DNA of 10,818 nt, from NCBI GenBank assembly GCA_002389705.1, contig DGQJ01000146.1, forward strand, positions 1 through 10,818, read 5' to 3'. A model generated the notes under the pieces. That model saw nothing but the letters and a program-made list of their open reading frames with translations, did not search any database and was not told where the DNA came from. The stretch comes from Bacteroidales bacterium UBA4417. Lineage in GTDB: Bacteria > Bacteroidota > Bacteroidia > Bacteroidales > UBA4417. Positions 5,542 through 10,818 of this stretch are shown piece by piece; position 1 is the first letter of the stretch, and every line of letters starts with the position of its first letter. A program made the translations under genes and the position numbers.

Positions 5542-6099
5542 ATGAGTTATACCAAAATTACCTTGCGTTATGCTGCGGCATTTTTCGACCTGGCCAGCGA
5601 AACCGGCGTTGTTGAAAATGCAAATGAGGATATGATACTGCTCGACAGTATATGCACCACAAACCATGATTTTGTGCGTATGCTGCAAAACCCGGTTATA
5701 CATGCCGATAAAAAAATAAAGGTCATCACAAAACTCTTCGCCACCTCGGTTAACAGGATGTCGCTCAGTTTTATGACCCTGATGATCCGTAAGCGCCGCG
5801 AGCGTTACCTTCCGGCTATAGCCGAAGCTTTTACCGATCTGTATAAAGCCTCCAAAGGAATTAAAACCGCGTACGTTACCTCGGCAGTTGGGCTCGAATC
5901 AAAAGAAAAAGATGGTGTGCTCGACATTCTCCGCAAACTCACGGATAAACAAATTGACCTGGTTGAGCAGATCGACAAAAAACTGATTGGCGGATTCGTA
6001 GTAAACCTCGATGATTACCAGGTGGACCAGAGTATCTCTACCAAAGTGAAAAAACTCAGAAAAGATTTTGAAAAAAACCTGTTTATAAAAGGATATTAA
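5542..6099 (+). CDS. atpH: ATP synthase F1 subunit delta (OSCP)
   Basis: Delta (185 residues) sits on top of F1 and links the alpha3beta3 head to the b stalk. The N-terminal helical domain begins YTKITLRYAAAFFDLASE (residues 3-20), the usual RYAxAxxxLA pattern. FVRMLQNPVIHADKKIKVI (44-62) is the conserved helix-turn segment. The C-terminal half ends in IGGFVVNLDDYQVDQS (149-164) followed by a KVKKLRKDF helix, the family signature. It is cytoplasmic. It has no obvious Shine-Dalgarno, and its stop is 12 bp before the atpA start, which suggests translational coupling or at least co-transcription. Nothing is truncated or unusual. Confidence 0.95.
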   Translation: MSYTKITLRYAAAFFDLASETGVVENANEDMILLDSICTTNHDFVRMLQNPVIHADKKIKVITKLFATSVNRMSLSFMTLMIRKRRERYLPAIAEAFTDLYKASKGIKTAYVTSAVGLESKEKDGVLDILRKLTDKQIDLVEQIDKKLIGGFVVNLDDYQVDQSISTKVKKLRKDFEKNLFIKGY

Positions 6100-6111
6100 T
6101 CCCGTACTCAT

Positions 6112-7695
6112 ATGGCAGAAATTAAACCCGCAGAAGTAACTGCTATACTGCGGCAGGAATTGGCAGGCTTCTCAACCGAAGCCGAAATTAAGGAAATAGG
6201 ATCGGTACTGCAGGTCGGCGACGGCATTGCCCGTGTTTATGGCCTCACTAACGCACAGTCGGGCGAGCTGGTCGAATTTGTTAAAACCGACACCAAGGGA
6301 ATAGTGCTGAACCTCGAAGAGGACAACGTAGGTGTTGTACTCCTGGGCGAATCCAACGCAATTAAAGAAGGCGACAAAGTTCAGCGTACCAAGCGCATTG
6401 CCAGTATTATGGTAGGTGCAGGCATGCTCGGGCGTGTTATCAATACGCTGGGCGAACCTATTGACGGTAAAGGCGAACTGAAAGGCGATCTTTTCGAAAT
6501 GCCCATTGAACGCAAAGCGCCCGGGGTTATTTTCAGGCAGCCTGTAACCGAAGCCTTGCAAACCGGTATTAAAGCCATTGATGCTATGATCCCGATCGGG
6601 CGCGGACAACGTGAGCTCATTATCGGCGACCGCCAGACCGGCAAATCGGCTATTGCTATTGATACCATTATTAATCAAAAGGAATTTTTCGACAAAGGCG
6701 ATCCTGTATTCTGTATTTATGTGGCTGTTGGCCAGAAAGGATCGACCGTTGCCAATATTGTAAAAACACTCGAGGACCATGGCGCTATGGCTTACACAAC
6801 CATAGTTATGGCTACCGCCAGCGACCCTGCAGCTATGCAGTTCTACGCTCCGTTTACAGGAGCTGCCATCGGTGAGTTTTTGCGCGATACCGGACGTCAT
6901 GCACTGGTAATTTACGACGACCTTTCGAAACAGGCCGTGGCTTATCGCGAAGTTTCGCTGCTGCTGCGTCGCCCACCCGGACGCGAAGCATACCCCGGAG
7001 ATGTTTTCTACCTGCATTCGCGCCTGCTCGAACGTGCCGCAAAAATCATTAAAAGTGACGAAGTAGCCCGCCAGATGAACGACCTTCCTGAATCCATCAG
7101 GCACCTGGTTAAAGGCGGAGGTTCGCTTACTGCGCTGCCTATTATCGAAACACAGGCCGGCGACGTTTCGGCATATATCCCTACCAACGTAATTTCTATA
7201 ACCGACGGGCAGATATTCCTCGAAACCACACTTTTCAACTCAGGTATACGCCCGGCCATTAACGTAGGTATTTCGGTATCGCGTGTGGGTGGAAATGCAC
7301 AGATCAAGGCGATGAAAAAAGTAGCCGGAACGCTCAAGTTGGCACAGGCCGAATACCGCGAACTCGAAGCATTCTCCAAATTTGGCTCCGACCTCGACGC
7401 CGCCACCAAAAATATTCTGGAAAAGGGCGCACGTAATGTCGAAATCCTGAAACAACCTCAATACTCACCCGTTCCGGTTGAAAAGCAAATTGCTATTATC
7501 GCCTGCGGTACCCGTGGCCTGCTTCAGAAAGTTCCATTGGCATCTATTCACGATTTTGAAGCCGAATTCCTGCATCACCTCGAAACTACGCACAAAGAAC
7601 TGCTTGCTGACCTGAAACAGGGAAAACTCGACGATCAGATTCTGGCAGCCCTCGATAGCGTGGCGAAGGAAGTATCAGCAAAATACATTAAGTAA
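6112..7695 (+). CDS. atpA: ATP synthase F1 subunit alpha
   Basis: Alpha (527 residues) forms the catalytic hexamer with beta and binds regulatory nucleotide. Domains are in order: an N-terminal beta barrel (about 25-95) with [14 protein letters not shown]; a nucleotide-binding domain (about 96-385) with the P-loop GDRQTGKSA at 172-180 and [13 protein letters not shown] at 268-280; and a helical C-terminal domain. Arg391 in [10 protein letters not shown] is the alpha arginine finger that reaches the beta catalytic site. [20 protein letters not shown] (286-305) is highly conserved, and its Q-containing P-loop (GDRQTGKS) separates alpha from beta (GGAGVGKT). Length is typical. It lies 12 bp after atpH and 60 bp before atpG. 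The partner beta gene is not in this window, so alpha and beta production must be matched from separate loci. Confidence 0.98.
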   Translation: MAEIKPAEVTAILRQELAGFSTEAEIKEIGSVLQVGDGIARVYGLTNAQSGELVEFVKTDTKGIVLNLEEDNVGVVLLGESNAIKEGDKVQRTKRIASIMVGAGMLGRVINTLGEPIDGKGELKGDLFEMPIERKAPGVIFRQPVTEALQTGIKAIDAMIPIGRGQRELIIGDRQTGKSAIAIDTIINQKEFFDKGDPVFCIYVAVGQKGSTVANIVKTLEDHGAMAYTTIVMATASDPAAMQFYAPFTGAAIGEFLRDTGRHALVIYDDLSKQAVAYREVSLLLRRPPGREAYPGDVFYLHSRLLERAAKIIKSDEVARQMNDLPESIRHLVKGGGSLTALPIIETQAGDVSAYIPTNVISITDGQIFLETTLFNSGIRPAINVGISVSRVGGNAQIKAMKKVAGTLKLAQAEYRELEAFSKFGSDLDAATKNILEKGARNVEILKQPQYSPVPVEKQIAIIACGTRGLLQKVPLASIHDFEAEFLHHLETTHKELLADLKQGKLDDQILAALDSVAKEVSAKYIK

Positions 7696-7755
7696 AAGCC
7701 CCTGTGTCTCCTATTGATCGGAAGCAGGAACCAATTAGTAGTTTAAATTTAATTT

Positions 7756-8643
7756 ATGCCGAATTTAAAAGAAGTAAGAATCAGGATCGCTTCGGTAAAA
7801 TCGACGCAGCAGATCACCAGCGCCATGAAAATGGTTGCAGCTTCGAAATTGCGCAAAGCCCAGAACGCGATTCTGAAAATGCGTCCGTATGCTGCAAAGC
7901 TGAAGGATCTACTTCAAAACCTGAGTGCATCTCTCGATTCGGGTGATGGAAACATCTGGTCGCAGCAACGCAAAGCCGAAAAAGTACTGCTGGTGATTAT
8001 TACATCGAACCGGGGACTATGCGGTGCCTTTAATTCAAATATATTGCGTACTGCTGTTCAGCGTATCAAAACTGATTATGCTGCGCAATACGAAGCCGGA
8101 AACGTGAGCGTACTCACCATCGGCCGCAAGGGGACAGAGTTTTTCAGCAAAAGAAATTATTCAGTTGTTGCATCGCACGATTCCATTTTCGACCGGCTTA
8201 CGTACGAAAATGTTTCCGTGATCGCTACCTCGGTGATGGATGCTTTTACTGACAAGCAATTCGACAGGGTTGATATTATTTACAACCAGTTTAAAAATGC
8301 GGCTGTTCAGTATGTAACAGTTGAGCAATTTCTGCCGGTTGAAACACATGCGCCAAATGCAGTTCAGGCCAAATCAAACATCGATTATCTTTTCCTTCCG
8401 TCGAAAGAGGAAATTGTAACTGAATTGATTCCAAAATCGCTGAAAATACAGTTTTATAAGGCAATTCTCGACTCATATGCATCCGAACACGGCGCCCGGA
8501 TGACTGCTATGCACCAGGCGACTGACAATGCCGGCGATTTAATCAAACAGCTCAACCTGGCTTACAACAAAGCCCGACAAGCTGCCATCACCAAGGAAAT
8601 ACTTGAAATTGTAAGCGGGGCCGAAGCCTTGAAAGGCTCGTAA
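7756..8643 (+). CDS. atpG: ATP synthase F1 subunit gamma (central rotor shaft)
   Basis: Gamma (295 residues) is the shaft that transmits c-ring rotation to the alpha3beta3 catalytic sites. The N-terminal coiled-coil helix starts NLKEVRIRIASVKSTQQIT and continues SAMKMVAASKLRKAQ (22-36). The Rossmann-like middle has ITSNRGLCGAFNSNI (82-96). The C-terminal helix ends ITKEILEIVSGAEAL (278-292), the hallmark segment that enters the alpha3beta3 cavity. Length is normal, and there are no regulatory cysteine insertions of the chloroplast type. The 60-bp gap from atpA holds no clear promoter or terminator. This is the last ATP synthase gene visible. The usual next genes, atpD and atpC, are replaced by a ferritin gene. 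Confidence 0.97.
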   Translation: MPNLKEVRIRIASVKSTQQITSAMKMVAASKLRKAQNAILKMRPYAAKLKDLLQNLSASLDSGDGNIWSQQRKAEKVLLVIITSNRGLCGAFNSNILRTAVQRIKTDYAAQYEAGNVSVLTIGRKGTEFFSKRNYSVVASHDSIFDRLTYENVSVIATSVMDAFTDKQFDRVDIIYNQFKNAAVQYVTVEQFLPVETHAPNAVQAKSNIDYLFLPSKEEIVTELIPKSLKIQFYKAILDSYASEHGARMTAMHQATDNAGDLIKQLNLAYNKARQAAITKEILEIVSGAEALKGS

Positions 8644-8669
8644 GCCTTTGCCCGAAGTTGACCTGAAAA

Positions 8670-8685
8670 TCCGGTCCAAACCGGA
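8670..8685 (+). terminator. Short hairpin after atpG, weak terminator candidate
   Basis: TCCGGT (8670-8675) and ACCGGA (8680-8685) pair perfectly around CCAA. Only a broken T-run (ATCTTTACC) follows, so termination would be weak. It lies in the 68-bp gap before the ferritin gene. No exact TAnnTTTG promoter is seen there, so ferritin may be partly read through from the atp operon. Confidence 0.25.
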
Positions 8686-8711
8686 ATCTTTACCGTTAAA
8701 AACAAAGTATT

Positions 8712-9233
8712 ATGATAAAAGAAGCAGTAGAAAAAGCAATCATCAACCAGATTAAGAACGAAGAACATTCGTCGCGGTTGTATCTTTCCATGGCCTCCTG
8801 GTGCCAGGTGAACGGCTATCCGGGTGCTGCCGCTTTCCTGTTCAAACAAACCGACGAGGAGCGCATGCACCAGCTGAAATTTGTGCATTATCTCAACGAT
8901 CGCAATGGCTACAGCACTTTACTTGCGCTCGATAACCCCACCGCCGAGTACACTTCGTTACTCGATGTATTCGAAAAAGTAATGACCCACGAAGAATTTA
9001 TTACAGCATCCATCAACGACTTATACGAAGTTGCTGTTAATAATAAGGACTACACCACCGGTAATTTCCTGCAGTGGTTTATTAATGAGCAGATTGAGGA
9101 AGAAAGAACCATGCACGGCATACTTGATAAAATGAAACTGGCCGGAAACGAAGCAGGTGGCTTGTTCCATATCGACAAGGAGCTTTCGGCACTGGCAGCG
9201 GCCAAAGTTATTGCCCCCTTGCCTGTTGAATAA
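8712..9233 (+). CDS. Ferritin (non-heme iron storage, FtnA type)
   Basis: This 173-residue protein assembles, in its family, into a 24-subunit shell that oxidises Fe(II) and stores it as ferric mineral in the cytoplasm. The ferroxidase centre is complete by comparison with E. coli FtnA, with the same residue numbers: Glu17, Glu50 and His53 in EERMH, Glu94 in HEEF, Gln127 and Glu130 in NEQIEEE. The third-site glutamates Glu49, Glu126 and Glu129 and the conserved Tyr24 are also present. No haem-ligand methionine in a bacterioferritin context was seen, and the length argues against a Dps. The gene follows atpG by 68 bp on the same strand and ends in a strong terminator 22 bp downstream. Its iron-dependent regulation cannot be judged, since no clear Fur-type box is visible. 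Confidence 0.95.
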   Translation: MIKEAVEKAIINQIKNEEHSSRLYLSMASWCQVNGYPGAAAFLFKQTDEERMHQLKFVHYLNDRNGYSTLLALDNPTAEYTSLLDVFEKVMTHEEFITASINDLYEVAVNNKDYTTGNFLQWFINEQIEEERTMHGILDKMKLAGNEAGGLFHIDKELSALAAAKVIAPLPVE

Positions 9234-9255
9234 AATCTGAACAATACATTTTTAT

Positions 9256-9288
9256 AAACTGCTTCCAACACGGGAGCAGTTTTTTTTT
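9256..9288 (+). terminator. Intrinsic terminator after the ferritin gene
   Basis: ACTGCTTCC (9258-9266) pairs with GGGAGCAGT (9272-9280) over nine positions, one of them T-G, around the 5-base loop AACAC. Eight T follow (9281-9288), and the two A before the stem can pair with the first T. It lies 22 bp after the ferritin stop and probably ends the transcript containing ferritin and any atp read-through. Confidence 0.88.
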
Positions 9289-9289
9289 G

Positions 9290-9297
9290 TAGCTTTG
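9290..9297 (+). promoter_or_regulatory. -7 promoter element for the tandem adenylate kinase gene
   Basis: TAGCTTTG matches TAnnTTTG exactly and begins one base after the T-run of the ferritin terminator. It is 79 bases before the adk ATG, implying a leader of roughly 70 bases. No -33 element is recognisable, because that position falls inside the terminator stem. Confidence 0.45.
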
Positions 9298-9376
9298 GAT
9301 GAATATGTCATGCAGGTTGCAGTTGTGTAAACGGTTAATTCAATCATTGTAACACGAATAAAATCCCTGGTTCTTT

Positions 9377-10546
9377 ATGTTAAATATCGCGTTATTTGGC
9401 CCTCCCGGTGCAGGAAAGGGAACACAGTCGGAATTCCTGATCAATAAGTATAACCTGTTTTACATTTCAACCGGCGACCTGCTGCGTAAGGAGATAGCCG
9501 AAAAAACCCGGCTGGGTATGGAGGCCCAGAGCAGCATTGCTTCAGGTGGCCTGGTATCTGACGAAATCATTGTTCAGATCATTGAAAAAACCATTACTGA
9601 TAACCCTGATTCGAACGGGTTTCTTTTCGATGGCTTCCCGCGTACCTACATACAGGCTTACATACTCGAAGGGCTGATGCTGAAGCTGAATACCTCGCTC
9701 AATTGCCTGATCAGCCTTACCGTACCCGAAGAAGAATCGGTAGCCAGGCTGCTGAACCGTGGAAAAACCTCGGGCAGGAGCGATGATAACGAAAAGGTAA
9801 TCCGTAACCGGTTGAAAGAATACAACGAGAAAACATTACCGGTTTTGCAGTTTTACCGGGATAAAGGAATTTATGTGGAGGTAAATGGTATTGATACCAT
9901 CGAGAATGTTAACCTTTCAATCACGAAAATCATCAACCACGAACTGAGTAAAAGCTTATTCAACATCGTACTTTTCGGGTACCCGGGTTCGGGGCGCGGG
10001 TCGCAGGGCAAGGCGCTGGCCAAAGCATTCGGGCTTGAGTATGTAGCCACCGGCGCCATGCTTGAACAGGAGATTGCCGCCAATACCGAAACTGGCCGCA
10101 AAATAACTGAGCTATACGAAAACGGGCAATTGGTGCCCGACGAAATTGTGGTTCAGCTTATAGAAAAAAAGCTGGCTCACTCCAAAGATGTTAAAGGCTT
10201 TATTTTTAAGGGGTTTCCGCGTACCCTGGTACAGTCCTATATACTCGATGGCCTGCTTAAGAAGTACGGATCTTCCATTTCCAAAATCATCGAAATAGAA
10301 GTACCTACCCTGGAATTGATCAGCCGCCTTGATGAGCGCAGCAAGACTGTCAACTGTATGCCCTACGACAACAGCACGGCCAAAATTGTAAAGCGCCTGC
10401 AGGAACACGAAACCAAAACAGTTCCGGTAATTCAGAAATATAACCAGTTGCATGGTGTTATTAAAATTGACGGACTGGGCACCTTCGACGAAGTTTTTCA
10501 ACGTATTTCGGCAGCCATGGAAAACGGAATTAAAAACCTGAGGTAA
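9377..10546 (+). CDS. adk: Tandem adenylate kinase: active-looking N-half fused to a degenerate C-half
   Basis: Adenylate kinase interconverts ATP + AMP and 2 ADP. This protein has 389 residues, twice the usual 190 or so, and contains two homologous copies. Copy 1 (1-190) looks active: P-loop GPPGAGKGT (8-16) with Lys14, TGDLLR (32-37), DGFPRT (85-90), LID arginines Arg124 and Arg128, and Arg134 and Arg145. Copy 2 (194-389) keeps the fold signature but has GYPGSGRGS (201-209) with Lys replaced by Arg207, TGAMLE (225-230) with Asp and Arg lost, and KGFPRT (278-283) with Asp replaced by Lys. Its LID reads RSKTVNCMPYDN, so the substrate-binding arginine is gone. Arg282, Arg317, Arg321 and Arg340 remain. 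Residues 57-128 and 250-321 are about half identical by hand alignment, indicating internal duplication. A regulatory, structural or nucleotide-sensing role for copy 2 is inference. The gene is convergent with the next, 25 bp away. Confidence 0.92.
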   Translation: MLNIALFGPPGAGKGTQSEFLINKYNLFYISTGDLLRKEIAEKTRLGMEAQSSIASGGLVSDEIIVQIIEKTITDNPDSNGFLFDGFPRTYIQAYILEGLMLKLNTSLNCLISLTVPEEESVARLLNRGKTSGRSDDNEKVIRNRLKEYNEKTLPVLQFYRDKGIYVEVNGIDTIENVNLSITKIINHELSKSLFNIVLFGYPGSGRGSQGKALAKAFGLEYVATGAMLEQEIAANTETGRKITELYENGQLVPDEIVVQLIEKKLAHSKDVKGFIFKGFPRTLVQSYILDGLLKKYGSSISKIIEIEVPTLELISRLDERSKTVNCMPYDNSTAKIVKRLQEHETKTVPVIQKYNQLHGVIKIDGLGTFDEVFQRISAAMENGIKNLR

Positions 10547-10571
10547 CTATTTCTGATAGGTTAAAAGCTAG

Positions 10572-10818
10572 TTATTTTTGTCCGTTTAGGGCATTCAATT
10601 CCGTTAAATTAACCTGGGTTCCCCATTTCTTATTGGGTTTTGGTCCCATGGTGAATATAAGTTCCCCGCCACTTTTCAGTTCGTCGAACGAAAAGTAAGG
10701 ACTGTTCCAGGCTTTTCCATTAAGTGTAACTTTCTGGATATAAATATTTTGCTCTGTTAAATTTTCGGCCGAAATGCTGAAGGTTTTGTTTCCGGTAAGG
10801 CTGATCACCACTTTCTTT
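10572..10818 (-). CDS. GH92-type glycoside hydrolase (alpha-mannosidase family), C-terminal end
   Basis: A minus-strand frame enters from the right edge and stops at TAA 10572-10574. About 81 residues are visible, and the true start is outside the window. The segment contains FSISAENLTEQNIYIQKVTL, NGKAWNSPYFSFDELKSGG and ELIFTMGPKPNKKWG. I recognise this pattern from the C-terminal beta domain of family 92 glycosidases, which remove alpha-mannose residues and are expanded in glycan-degrading Bacteroidota. The catalytic (alpha/alpha)6 domain is not visible, so neither activity nor export can be confirmed. Its stop is 25 bp from the adk stop with no obvious shared terminator. Confidence 0.75.
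   Translation of the reverse strand, partial: KKVVISLTGNKTFSISAENLTEQNIYIQKVTLNGKAWNSPYFSFDELKSGGELIFTMGPKPNKKWGTQVNLTELNALNGQK

Noticed and set aside
6172..7104. Long minus-strand open frame of 310 codons inside atpA
   Set aside because: It is antisense to the strongly conserved alpha subunit, and its low-complexity-like composition mirrors the codon bias of atpA. No independent promoter or domain supports it.
7696..7755. Internal promoter or terminator between atpA and atpG
   Set aside because: The gap is AT-rich near atpG but has no TAnnTTTG match, and the only pairing (CCTG/CAGG) is too short to matter.
9299..9352. 17-codon ORF in the adk leader
   Set aside because: It could be a leader peptide, but it is very short, has no start signal or runs of one amino acid, and nothing nearby suggests attenuation.
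10005..10546. Frameshift or second gene start within adk, making two separate adenylate kinases
   Set aside because: The reading frame is continuous through the junction at residues 190-194, with no stop and no internal start with a promoter, so one fused protein is the simplest reading.
10547..10571. Possible terminator between adk and the GH92-type gene
   Set aside because: Only a 4-bp CTAT/ATAG pairing is visible and there is no T-run on either strand.

Overview
The window most likely comes from a member of the Bacteroidota (Bacteroidetes), probably a Bacteroidales/Marinilabiliales-like lineage. Support comes from the phylum's TAnnTTTG -7 promoter element in front of several genes, start codons without an obvious Shine-Dalgarno sequence, an AtpB subunit with the His-rich N-terminal domain I associate with this phylum, and phylum-typical neighbours (alpha-2-macroglobulin-like protein, DUF3108 protein, GH92 glycosidase). 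No database search was possible, so the genus is not assigned.

Left part (1-3193), short unrelated units on both strands. The window opens inside a minus-strand gene for a secreted alpha-2-macroglobulin-family protein (N-terminal 166 residues only). A 230-bp divergent gap follows, holding an inverted repeat and a possible 37-residue ORF. Next come a plus-strand secreted glucosaminidase-domain protein (731-1264) and, convergent with it, a minus-strand secreted DUF3108 protein (1300-2091). Then follow a minus-strand three-cysteine Fe-S mini-ferredoxin (2244-2462) and minus-strand tadA (2747-3193), the tRNA wobble adenosine deaminase.

Central part (3194-8643), the ATP synthase operon. A 280-bp region between the tadA and atpB starts carries back-to-back -7 elements and a nested inverted repeat. 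The plus-strand order is atpB (a), atpE (c), atpF (b), atpH (delta), atpA (alpha), atpG (gamma). This covers all of Fo and three of the five F1 subunits. The beta and epsilon genes (atpD, atpC) are not in the window, so this appears to be the BEFHAG half of a split operon. A long terminator-shaped hairpin lies between atpE and atpF and could raise expression of the c subunit over the rest.

Right part (8644-10818). A ferritin with a complete ferroxidase centre follows atpG and ends in a strong intrinsic terminator. A -7 element abuts that terminator and precedes an unusual 389-residue adenylate kinase. This is a tandem duplication: the first half keeps the catalytic residues examined, and the second has lost several of them. 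The window ends in the C-terminus of a convergent minus-strand GH92-type glycosidase.

I saw no tRNA or rRNA genes, CRISPR arrays, insertion sequences or phage genes. The most notable features are the Adk/pseudo-Adk fusion, the atpE/atpF hairpin and the His-rich extracytoplasmic domain of AtpB. Most of the window is conserved housekeeping sequence.
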